Origin: Mesorhizobium waimense
GTDB lineage: Bacteria > Pseudomonadota > Alphaproteobacteria > Rhizobiales > Rhizobiaceae
Length of the DNA: 64,000 nt
Direction of reading: 5' to 3'
Assembly (NCBI RefSeq): GCF_003601975.1
Contig: NZ_QZWZ01000014.1
Span: forward strand, 62,001 to 126,000
The notes beneath the pieces are model-generated. The model saw only the letters and a program-made list of their open reading frames with translations. It was not told where the DNA came from and did not search any database. The position numbers and the translations under genes were made by a program. Positions 34,613 through 42,696 of this stretch are shown here, one piece after another; within the stretch, counting starts at the first letter, position 1, and every line of letters starts with the position of its first letter.

Positions 34613-35914
34613 ATGACCGCAAACCTCCCAGCCGCGCCCAGCCAGGATAGTGCCCCCAGGCAGGCGCTCATGATGTCCACCATCGCCTTTACTGTCTGCT
34701 TCGCGGTGTGGACGATCTTTTCAATCATCGGCGTGCGCATAAAGCAGGAGCTTGGGCTGAACGAGACGGAGTTCGGCCTGCTCGTCGGCACGCCGATCCT
34801 CACCGGCTCGCTCGTGCGCATGGTGCTCGGCGTCTGGACCGACCGTTTTGGCGGACGGCTGGTCTACACCGCGACCATGCTTGCGGCGGCGGTCGCGACC
34901 TTCCTGCTCGCTTTTGCGCACACCTACGGGCAAATGCTGGTCGCCGCGCTCGGCGTCGGGCTCGCCGGTGGCTCCTTCGCCGTCGGCGTCGCCTATGTCT
35001 CGCGCTTCTTCCCCGCCGGCAAGCAGGGGACGGCGCTTGGCATTTTCGGTGTCGGCAATGTCGGGGCCGCGGTCACCAAGTTCCTGGCGCCGTTCGTGCT
35101 TCTCTCCTGGGGCTGGCAGTCGGTCGCGCTGATCTGGGCGGCGGCACTCGTCGTCATGGCCGTCGCCTTCTGGTTCACTACCAGCGACGATCCGGTCATC
35201 CGTGAGCGCCGCGCCGGCAAGGCGGCGCCCGCGAGAAGCTTCGGGCAGGAATTCGCGCCGCTCAAGAACCTGCAGGTCTGGCGCTTCGCCTTCTACTATT
35301 TCTTCGCCTTCGGTGCGTTCGTCGCGCTGTCGCTATGGTTGCCGCGCTACCTGATCGGCGTCTACGGCTTCGGGCTGGCGACAGCCGGCATGATCGGCGC
35401 TGCCTATTCGATCCCGGCAAGCATCTTCCGCGCCTATGGCGGCGTGCTCTCCGACCGCATAGGCGCCCGCACCGTGCTCTACTGGACCTTCGCCGTGTCG
35501 TCCGTCGCCACGCTGATCCTGTCGCTGCCGTCGGCCGACTACGTCGTGCATGGCATCAGCGGGCCGATCGCCTTCCACTTCGCCATCGGGCCGGTCGCCT
35601 TCATCGCCGTCGCCTCGATACTCGGCTTCTTCATGAGCCTGGGCAAGGCCGCCGTCTACAAACACATTCCGGCCTATTATCCGGGCAGCGTCGGCGCGGT
35701 CGGCGGCGTTGTCGGCATGATCGGCGGGCTCGGCGGCTTTGTCTTGCCGATCGCTTTCGGCGCCCTGAACGATCTCACGGGCGTATGGTCGAGCTGCTTC
35801 ATGCTGCTCTTCGTCATCGTCGCCACCTGCTTTGCCTGGATGCACGTCTCCATCCGGCGGATGGAGCGCGCGGCATCTGCCGAAACTTCAGCCCTTTCCT
35901 ACGCGGCTGAGTGA
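34613..35914 (+). CDS. Nitrate/nitrite MFS transporter (NarK/NasA type)
   Basis: A 433-residue major-facilitator protein with 12 spans. Nitrate-nitrite porter features are seen: FSIIGVRIKQELGLNETEFGLLVGTPILTGSLVRMVLG, the nitrate signature-like GVGNVGAAVTKFLAPF in the first half and GGVVGMIGGLGGFVLPI in the second. It would import nitrate or export nitrite alongside the NrtABC system. GGAG lies 8 bases before the ATG. It heads the transporter-nirB-nirD-nasA unit, downstream of the second NasT leader. Confidence 0.92.
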   Translation: MTANLPAAPSQDSAPRQALMMSTIAFTVCFAVWTIFSIIGVRIKQELGLNETEFGLLVGTPILTGSLVRMVLGVWTDRFGGRLVYTATMLAAAVATFLLAFAHTYGQMLVAALGVGLAGGSFAVGVAYVSRFFPAGKQGTALGIFGVGNVGAAVTKFLAPFVLLSWGWQSVALIWAAALVVMAVAFWFTTSDDPVIRERRAGKAAPARSFGQEFAPLKNLQVWRFAFYYFFAFGAFVALSLWLPRYLIGVYGFGLATAGMIGAAYSIPASIFRAYGGVLSDRIGARTVLYWTFAVSSVATLILSLPSADYVVHGISGPIAFHFAIGPVAFIAVASILGFFMSLGKAAVYKHIPAYYPGSVGAVGGVVGMIGGLGGFVLPIAFGALNDLTGVWSSCFMLLFVIVATCFAWMHVSIRRMERAASAETSALSYAAE

Positions 35915-35934
35915 CACTGGAGCGGATCAGGAAT

Positions 35935-38385
35935 ATGACCGAAAAACTCGTCATCATCGGCAACGGCATGGCCCCCGGGCGCATGCTGGAGCATCTGCTG
36001 GAAAAGGCGCCAGACCGCTACCAGGTCACCATCTTCAACGCCGAGCCGCGCGTGAACTACGACCGCATCATGCTGTCGCCGGTTCTGTCGGGCGAAAAGG
36101 ATTATGAGGAAATCATCATCCATGGCGATGGCTGGTACATCAAGCACGGCATCACCCTCTACAAGGGCCACAAGATCGTCGCCATCGACCGGCAGGCCAA
36201 GACCGTCACCTCCGATCACGGCGTGACCGAGCCCTACGACAAGCTGGTCATCGCCACCGGCTCGGTGCCGTTCATCATCCCGGTGCCGGGCCACAATCTG
36301 CCGGGTGTGCTGACCTATCGCGACCTGGACGACGTCCGCGCGATGATGCTTGCCGCCCAGTCGCGGGCCAAGGCCGTCGTCATTGGCGGCGGCCTGCTCG
36401 GGCTCGAAGCCGCGGCCGGTCTCAACGCGCAAGGCATGGACGTCACCGTGCTGCATGTCATGCCGACGCTGATGGAGCGCCAGCTCGATCCGGCAGCCGG
36501 CTACCTGCTGCAGCGCGCGGTGGAAGAGCGCGGCATCAAGGTCATCACCAAGGCCAACACGCAGGCGATCACCGGCAACGGCAAGGTCGAGCAGGTGGAG
36601 CTTGCCGACGGCACCGTCATCCCGGCGACGCTGGTGGTGATGGCGGTCGGCATCCGGCCGAACGCGGCGCTGGCCAAGGAAGCCGGCATTGCCGTCAATC
36701 GCGGCATCGTCGTCGATGCCGGCATGCGCAGCAACGATCCTGATATCTACGCGCTCGGTGAGTGCGCCGAGGTCAACGGCATGGTCTACGGCCTGGTCGC
36801 GCCGCTCTACGAGATGGCGCGCGTTGCCGCCAGCCAGCTCGCCGGCGACGCGGCTGCCGCCTTCGTCCATTCGGACACGCCGACCAAGCTCAAGGTCACC
36901 GGCATCGAGCTGTTCTCGCTAGGCGACTTCGCCGATGGCGACGACCGCCAGGAGATCGTGCTGCGCGATGCTTCGGCCGGTGTCTACAAGCGCCTGGTGC
37001 TCAAGGACGACCGCATCATCGGCACGGTGCTCTACGGCGAGACGGCCGACGGCGCCTGGTTCAACGACCTCAAGAAGAAGCAGACCGATATTTCGGAGAT
37101 GCGCGACACCCTTATCTTCGGCCAGTCATACCAGGGGGGTGCCCCGCTGGACCCTATGGCGGCCGTTGCAGCCTTGCCGGATGATGCGGAAATCTGCGGC
37201 TGCAACGGCGTTTGCAAGGGAAAGATCACCGGCGCGATCACGGCCAAGGGCCTGACCTCGCTCGACGACGTGCGCGCCCACACCAAGGCCTCGGCCTCCT
37301 GCGGCTCCTGCACCGGGCTGGTCGAGAAGCTGATGGTGCTGACCATCGGCGACAAGTACAACCCGGCCGCCGTCCAGCCCATGTGCGGCTGCACCACGCT
37401 TGGCCATGACGAGGTTCGCCGGCTGATCAAGGCCAAGAGCCTGAAGACCATTCCCGCCGTCATGCAGGAACTGGAATGGAAGACCTCCTGCGGCTGCGCC
37501 AAATGCCGGCCGGCGCTCAACTACTACCTCGTCTGCGACTGGCCGAACGACTATGCCGACGACTACCAGTCGCGCTTCATTAACGAGCGTGTCCACGCCA
37601 ACATCCAGAAGGACGGCACCTATTCCGTGGTGCCTCGCATGTGGGGCGGCGTGACCAGCGCATCCGAACTGCGCGCCATCGCCGATGTCGTCGACAAGTT
37701 CGAGATCCCGATGGTCAAGGTCACCGGCGGCCAGCGCATCGATATGCTGGGCATCCGCAAAGAAGACCTGCCGGCGGTGTGGGCCGATCTTGGCCAAGCC
37801 GGTTTCGTCTCCGGCCACGCCTATGCCAAGGGTCTGCGCACGGTGAAGACCTGCGTCGGTTCCGACTGGTGCCGCTTCGGCACGCAGGATTCGACGGGTC
37901 TCGGCATCCGCATCGAAAAGTTCATGTGGGGCTCGTGGACGCCGGCCAAGGTCAAGATGGCGGTGTCGGGCTGTCCGAGGAATTGCGCCGAAGCCACTTG
38001 CAAGGACGTCGGCGTCATCTGCGTCGACAGTGGCTACGAGATCCACTTCGCCGGGGCCGCCGGCCTCGACATCAAGGGCACCGAAGTGCTCGGCCTGGTC
38101 AGGACCGAAGACGAGGCGCTGGAGCATATCGTGGCGCTGACCCAGATGTACCGCGAGCAGGGCCGCTATCTCGAGCGCATCTACAAATGGGCCAAGCGCG
38201 TCGGCATTCCCGAGATCAAGCGCCAGATCATGGACGATGCCGAGAAGCGCAAGGCCTACCACGAGCGCTTCGTCTTCAGCCAGAAATTTGCCCAGGTCGA
38301 CCCATGGTCGGAGCGCGTCTCCGGCAAGGACAAGCACGAATTCCGGCCGATGGCATCGGTCGGGTTCGCAGAGGCGGCGGAGTGA
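35935..38385 (+). CDS. nirB: NirB, assimilatory NAD(P)H-nitrite reductase large subunit
   Basis: An 816-residue enzyme: N-terminal FAD/NAD(P)H domains (LVIIGNGMAPGRMLEHLL; VVIGGGLLGLEAAAGL), a BFD-like [2Fe-2S] region near residues 420-470 (CGCNGVCKGKI, CGSC), then the ferredoxin-like and siroheme/4Fe-4S domains with CVGSDWC near 640 and CPRNC near 677 (C-X5-C and C-X3-C). It reduces nitrite to ammonium in six electrons in the cytoplasm. The ATG at 35935 is preferred to one 8 codons upstream on family alignment. nirD follows immediately. Confidence 0.95.
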   Translation: MTEKLVIIGNGMAPGRMLEHLLEKAPDRYQVTIFNAEPRVNYDRIMLSPVLSGEKDYEEIIIHGDGWYIKHGITLYKGHKIVAIDRQAKTVTSDHGVTEPYDKLVIATGSVPFIIPVPGHNLPGVLTYRDLDDVRAMMLAAQSRAKAVVIGGGLLGLEAAAGLNAQGMDVTVLHVMPTLMERQLDPAAGYLLQRAVEERGIKVITKANTQAITGNGKVEQVELADGTVIPATLVVMAVGIRPNAALAKEAGIAVNRGIVVDAGMRSNDPDIYALGECAEVNGMVYGLVAPLYEMARVAASQLAGDAAAAFVHSDTPTKLKVTGIELFSLGDFADGDDRQEIVLRDASAGVYKRLVLKDDRIIGTVLYGETADGAWFNDLKKKQTDISEMRDTLIFGQSYQGGAPLDPMAAVAALPDDAEICGCNGVCKGKITGAITAKGLTSLDDVRAHTKASASCGSCTGLVEKLMVLTIGDKYNPAAVQPMCGCTTLGHDEVRRLIKAKSLKTIPAVMQELEWKTSCGCAKCRPALNYYLVCDWPNDYADDYQSRFINERVHANIQKDGTYSVVPRMWGGVTSASELRAIADVVDKFEIPMVKVTGGQRIDMLGIRKEDLPAVWADLGQAGFVSGHAYAKGLRTVKTCVGSDWCRFGTQDSTGLGIRIEKFMWGSWTPAKVKMAVSGCPRNCAEATCKDVGVICVDSGYEIHFAGAAGLDIKGTEVLGLVRTEDEALEHIVALTQMYREQGRYLERIYKWAKRVGIPEIKRQIMDDAEKRKAYHERFVFSQKFAQVDPWSERVSGKDKHEFRPMASVGFAEAAE

Positions 38386-38387
38386 GC

Positions 38388-38720
38388 ATGATGAACTGGA
38401 TCGCTATCGGCACGCTCTCCGATATCCCCCGCCGCGGCGCGCGCTGCGTCGCCACGCCCGAGGGCAAGATCGCCGTCTTCCGCACCGCGGACGACCAGGT
38501 CTATGCCATTGACGACCATTGCCCGCACAAGGGCGGGCCGCTCAGCCAGGGCATCGTCCATGGCGCGGCCGTGACCTGTCCGCTGCACAACTGGGTGATC
38601 TCGCTGGAGACGGGCAAGGCGCTCGGCGCCGATGAGGGCGTGGTGCGCACCATCCAGGTGAAAATCGACGGCGAGCGTCTGTTCATCGCGCTGGAAGCGC
38701 TGGCCAGCCGCGCGGCCTGA
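38388..38720 (+). CDS. nirD: NirD, nitrite reductase small subunit (Rieske-type)
   Basis: A 110-residue Rieske-fold protein with CPHKGG and CPLHNW, the two cluster-binding pairs, spaced as in NirD proteins that keep the [2Fe-2S] ligands. It is the small subunit of NirBD. Start options are GTG 38382 (overlapping the nirB stop), ATG 38388 and ATG 38391; the first ATG is given. nasA begins 3 bases after its stop. Confidence 0.92.
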   Translation: MMNWIAIGTLSDIPRRGARCVATPEGKIAVFRTADDQVYAIDDHCPHKGGPLSQGIVHGAAVTCPLHNWVISLETGKALGADEGVVRTIQVKIDGERLFIALEALASRAA

Positions 38721-38723
38721 AAC

Positions 38724-41393
38724 ATGGAGATCGACGCAGCGCGCGAGGTGAGGACCACCTGCCCCTATTGCGGGGTGGGTTGCGGCGTGCTGGCCAAGAT
38801 CGCCGCGGACGGGCAAGTGTCGGTCCGCGGCGATCCTGACCATCCGGCGAATTTCGGCCGGCTCTGTTCCAAGGGCTCGGCCTTGGCCGAGACCATCGAC
38901 CTCGACGGCAGGCTGCTTCATCCCGAAGTTTACGGCCGCCGCGCCGGCTGGGACGAGGCGCTCGACCGCGTCGCCTCGACCTTTTCGCAAACCATCGCCG
39001 AGCACGGCCCGGATTCGGTCGCCTTCTATGTCTCGGGACAGTTGCTGACCGAGGATTATTACGTCGCCAACAAGCTGATGAAGGGTTTTGTTGGCTCGGC
39101 CAATATCGATACCAATTCGCGTCTCTGCATGGCCTCGTCGGTCGCCGGCCACCGCCGCGCCTTCGGCTCCGACACGGTGCCGGGAACCTACGAGGATCTT
39201 GAGCTTGCCGATTTGATCGTGCTGGTCGGCTCCAATCTCGCCTGGTGCCATCCCGTGCTCTACCAGCGCATCGCGGCGGCGCGCGAAAAGCGGCCGGAGA
39301 TGAAGATCGTGCTGATCGATCCGCGCCGCACCATGACGGCAGACATCGCCGACCTGCATCTGGCGATCGCGCCGGACGGCGACGTTGCCTTGTTCACCGG
39401 GCTGCTCGCCTATCTCGGCCAGCACAATGCGCTGGACCGCGCCTATATCGCCGAGCACACGACCGGCTTCGGCCAAGCCCTTTTCGCCGCCTCGAAGCTC
39501 GACCTTGCCGGCATCGCAGAAGCCACGAGCCTCAGCGAGGACGAGCTTGGCCGCTTCTACGGCCTGTTTGCCCGGACGGAGAAAACCGTCACCGTCTACA
39601 GCCAGGGCGTGAACCAGTCGTCCTCGGGCACCGACAAGGTCAACGCCATCATCAACTGCCATCTCGCCACCGGCCGGATCGGCAAGCCTGGGGCAGGGCC
39701 GTTTTCGGTGACCGGCCAGCCCAACGCCATGGGCGGCCGCGAGGTCGGCGGCATGGCCAACATGCTCGTCGCCCATATGGAAATCGAAAACCCAGCGCAT
39801 CGAGCCCGCGTGCGTCGCTTCTGGAATGCGCCTTCTATGGCTGACAAGCCCGGCCTGAAAGCGGTCGACATGTTCAAGGCCGTGGGCGACGGCCGCATCA
39901 AGGCGCTGTGGATCATGGCCACCAACCCGGTCGATTCCATGCCGGATGCCGACGCCGTCGAGGCGGCGATCAAGGCCTGTCCCTTCGTCGTGGTCTCGGA
40001 CGTGCTGGCCAGCACCGACACCGTCCGCCACGCCCATGTCCGGCTGCCGGCAACCGCCTGGGGCGAGAAGGACGGCACCGTCACCAATTCCGAGCGCCGC
40101 ATCTCGCGCCAGCGGGCGTTTTTGCCCACGCCAGGCGAGGCGAGGCCGGACTGGTGGATCATAGCCGAGGTGGGGAAGCGGATGGGTTTTGGCGAGGCGT
40201 TTTCAGATGCCTCGCCGGCGGAGATCTTCGCCGAGCACGCCGCGCTGTCGGCGTATGAGAATGATGGCGCGCGGGATTTCGACATCGGGGCTTATGCCGG
40301 TGTCGATGTAGAAGACTACGACGGGCTGGCTCCCTTCCAGTGGCCAGCGCCGAGCCAAAGCCCCCCAACCACCACCCGCTTCTTCGCCAACGGCAACTTC
40401 TACACGCCCGACGGCAAGGCGCGCTTCATCCCCATCCGTCCAGCTACGGATACCCGCACCGACGAAAAATTCCCGCTGATCCTCAACACCGGCCGCGTCC
40501 GCGACCACTGGCACACCATGACGCGCACCGGAAAGAGTCCGCGCCTGTCACAGCACATCGCCGAGCCGTTCGTCGAGATCCACCCGGCCGATGCGCAACG
40601 CTTTGGCATCGGCGACGCCGACATCGTGCGCATCTCCAGCCCGCGCGGCGAGGTTCTAGTGCGAGCCTTGGTGACACTACGCCAGCGCCAGGGCAGCCTG
40701 TTTGCCCCGATGCACTGGACCGACCAGTTCGCGGCAAAGGGCCGGCTCGATGCACTGACGGCGTCGCTCACCGATCCTGTTTCCGGCCAGCCGGCTTTGA
40801 AACATGTCGCAGTGCGCATCGAGAAATTTGCCGCAAAAGCCTTCGGTTTCGCCGTGACGCGAGAACGCCCGGCGTCGGTTACGGCAACTTACTGGGCCGT
40901 GGCCAAATGCCGGGGTGGCTGGCGGGTCGAGCTGGCCTTTGCCGACGACAACACCGATTGGGCAGGCTTCGCCGCATCATTGTTCGGCGCACCGCCGACA
41001 TCTGACACGCTCGCCTATCACGACCGCGACGCCGGCCAGCATCGCATCGCCGCCTTCGACGCCGAGCGCCTTCAAGGCGCGCTGTTCGTCGCGCCCGGCC
41101 CGGTCGCCGTGTCGCGCGGCTGGGCGGCCGAACAGCTCGAGGAAACCCATGCCGGCCAGCGCGAGCGCTTCCGCATCGTCGCCGGCCGCGCCGGTGCCGA
41201 GCGGCCCGATGCCGGCGCCACCGTCTGCTCCTGCTTCAGCATCGGCGCCAACCAGATCGCTGCGGCAGTGGCGGCCGGATGCACGACCGTCGCTTCCATC
41301 GGTGAGACGCTGAAGGCCGGCACCAATTGCGGCTCCTGCCGCGCAGAAATCCGGGTGATCATCGAGGCGAGGCGGGTACAGGCGGCGGAGTGA
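38724..41393 (+). CDS. nasA: NasA, assimilatory nitrate reductase catalytic subunit
   Basis: An 889-residue molybdoenzyme. The N-terminal [4Fe-4S] ligands are C13, C16, C20 and C48 (CPYCGVGC, GRLCSKG). Molybdopterin domains follow (SSVAGHRRAFGSDTVPGTYED, VTGQPNAMGGREVGGMAN). A C-terminal BFD-like [2Fe-2S] domain lies near residues 835-875 (CSCFSIGANQIAAAVAAG, NCGSC). It reduces nitrate to nitrite in the cytoplasm. No separate electron-transfer subunit (NasC) or siroheme synthase gene follows, so the donor is encoded elsewhere or the C-terminal cluster takes electrons directly. Confidence 0.94.
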   Translation: MEIDAAREVRTTCPYCGVGCGVLAKIAADGQVSVRGDPDHPANFGRLCSKGSALAETIDLDGRLLHPEVYGRRAGWDEALDRVASTFSQTIAEHGPDSVAFYVSGQLLTEDYYVANKLMKGFVGSANIDTNSRLCMASSVAGHRRAFGSDTVPGTYEDLELADLIVLVGSNLAWCHPVLYQRIAAAREKRPEMKIVLIDPRRTMTADIADLHLAIAPDGDVALFTGLLAYLGQHNALDRAYIAEHTTGFGQALFAASKLDLAGIAEATSLSEDELGRFYGLFARTEKTVTVYSQGVNQSSSGTDKVNAIINCHLATGRIGKPGAGPFSVTGQPNAMGGREVGGMANMLVAHMEIENPAHRARVRRFWNAPSMADKPGLKAVDMFKAVGDGRIKALWIMATNPVDSMPDADAVEAAIKACPFVVVSDVLASTDTVRHAHVRLPATAWGEKDGTVTNSERRISRQRAFLPTPGEARPDWWIIAEVGKRMGFGEAFSDASPAEIFAEHAALSAYENDGARDFDIGAYAGVDVEDYDGLAPFQWPAPSQSPPTTTRFFANGNFYTPDGKARFIPIRPATDTRTDEKFPLILNTGRVRDHWHTMTRTGKSPRLSQHIAEPFVEIHPADAQRFGIGDADIVRISSPRGEVLVRALVTLRQRQGSLFAPMHWTDQFAAKGRLDALTASLTDPVSGQPALKHVAVRIEKFAAKAFGFAVTRERPASVTATYWAVAKCRGGWRVELAFADDNTDWAGFAASLFGAPPTSDTLAYHDRDAGQHRIAAFDAERLQGALFVAPGPVAVSRGWAAEQLEETHAGQRERFRIVAGRAGAERPDAGATVCSCFSIGANQIAAAVAAGCTTVASIGETLKAGTNCGSCRAEIRVIIEARRVQAAE

Positions 41394-41466
41394 AGGGGAC
41401 GAAGAGCGGGCTCCTTAGCCTTCGTGACGCGTCGCCCTTTGAAGGCTGGCTGGCATGGCGATGAAG

Positions 41467-41772
41467 CTACTGCGATCGCCCAGGCTGCCAAACTGTCGAA
41501 CTGTCGCCCAGCGGCAAATTGGCGCTTCGCCCCGCGTCTGGCCCGCGGCCTGCCTCGATGACCCCGACCATTGCGCGCGTAAATTCAACCACGCTGTTTG
41601 CCGTGACGGCGGCCTTGTCTGGACTTTGCCCAATCTGTTCGGCGGCTCCGCAACATGACAGGCGGATGAGATCGTAGTGCAGATCTCTCTCATCGTCCGG
41701 CAACGCCGCCAAAGTCAGGGCGCGGCAGTGAATCATCCGCAGCAACTGTGCCAATGCTGTTTCGACACTCAT
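41467..41772 (-). CDS. Small hypothetical protein
   Basis: An open frame of 101 codons, starting MSVETALAQLLRMIHCRALTLAALPDDERDLHYDLIRL, with a helical, acidic N-terminal half and GC-rich third positions. The C-terminal end (from about residue 77) looks less structured. It is convergent with nasA. I recognise no family. It is more plausible than the overlapping plus-strand frames in the same place, but not certain. Confidence 0.45.
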   Translation of the reverse strand: MSVETALAQLLRMIHCRALTLAALPDDERDLHYDLIRLSCCGAAEQIGQSPDKAAVTANSVVEFTRAMVGVIEAGRGPDAGRSANLPLGDSSTVWQPGRSQ

Positions 41773-42147
41773 GCGTTTTGCTCCGCATCGGTCGAACGTC
41801 CCGGCCCAGAGGGCGCTGGAACGTCGATCGGAGGTTGGTTCCTGCCCCCAATGCCGAAAGGCTGCATCACAGCCGTTAACATATCGTTGATTGCTAATAT
41901 ATTCACCGGCTTGGGCGGCTTGCTTGCCGCAGCGGCCGTCGCCGGGCGAAATCCGGGCGACAACGAACCGTGCGAAACGGCGACTTACGCTGCAAGCGCT
42001 CCCTTGTAGCCGCAGTCAGCAACGATGGTGCGTGAAACCAAAAGCTAACTGAAAAACAATCATTCGATGGAAAGATAGCTGTTCTGCCGACAGTATCGGC
42101 GAGCCGGCAAGAGTTGGTACTGACCATAAAATGGAAAGGACTGCGTT
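41773..42147. other. Intergenic region with a repeat-like block
   Basis: No convincing gene. The middle is AT-rich (TTGATTGCTAATATATTC around 41890) and may hold the promoter of the downstream pair. 41958-42013 resembles the block at 46748-46805 beside tRNA-Gln. Confidence 0.5.
41958..42013 (+). repeat. Degenerate direct repeat, copy A
   Basis: Shares about 70-75 percent of bases with 46748-46805, including AACGA, GTGCGAAACGG-like sequence, AGCGCT and CCTTGTAGCCGC. The two copies lie in the same orientation about 4.8 kb apart. Confidence 0.5.
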
Positions 42148-42675
42148 GTGTCGATGCTCAAGGGAAGATTCTTCGCCTTTCGCCGCAGCCTGATCCTGCT
42201 GGTTGTTTCCGCGATCGGCGTGTTGCCGGCAGTCGCCCTGGAGCCCGCCAAATATCCGGAGCCGCCCGACACCATCGCCTTTAAGGTTGAGAAGAACGGG
42301 GAATCGATCCCGGTCACATTGCGGCAGCTGGAAAAGCTCGATCTTTACAGCGTTTCCACGCCAAGTCCTTTCGAAAAGGGGCAGCTTAAGTTTCAGGGTG
42401 TTTTGTTCCGGGATGTGCTCAAGCTGATCGGATTGGACGGCGAGGGATCCGTCGTGCTGCGGGCGCAGGACGACTATGTGCAGACAATCCCGAAGGAAGA
42501 CTGGACCGAAGGTCCTCTTCTTCTTGCCACTCGCCAGGACGGCCAGCTGCTGACAAGGCGCACGCAAGGTCCCACGCGGCTGATCTACCCTCTCGAAGAC
42601 CATCCGGCGTTTGATACGCCGGTTCGCAAACCGCGATGGATCTGGTTGATAAAGACGATCGCGCCAGGCAATTGA
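42148..42675 (+). CDS. Periplasmic SUOX/YedY-like (molybdopterin-fold) protein without cysteine
   Basis: A 175-residue secreted protein with a signal peptide ending near VLPAVALE. The body resembles the small molybdopterin-binding fold proteins (LRQLEKLDLYSVSTPSPFEKGQLKFQGVLFRDVLKLIG, LIYPLEDHPAF, RWIWLIKTI). It contains no cysteine, so the residue that binds molybdenum in true SUOX/MsrP enzymes is missing; a ligand-binding role is more likely. Start is GTG 42148 or ATG 42154. The GGDEF-EAL gene begins 21 bases downstream, suggesting a shared transcript and joint function. Confidence 0.72.
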   Translation: MSMLKGRFFAFRRSLILLVVSAIGVLPAVALEPAKYPEPPDTIAFKVEKNGESIPVTLRQLEKLDLYSVSTPSPFEKGQLKFQGVLFRDVLKLIGLDGEGSVVLRAQDDYVQTIPKEDWTEGPLLLATRQDGQLLTRRTQGPTRLIYPLEDHPAFDTPVRKPRWIWLIKTIAPGN

Positions 42676-42696
42676 ACCCCAGCGTGACGTCCAGCT

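Noticed and set aside
41677..42009. Plus-strand frame of 110 codons
   Set aside because: Overlaps the more plausible minus-strand frame and the repeat block; composition and translated sequence look non-coding.
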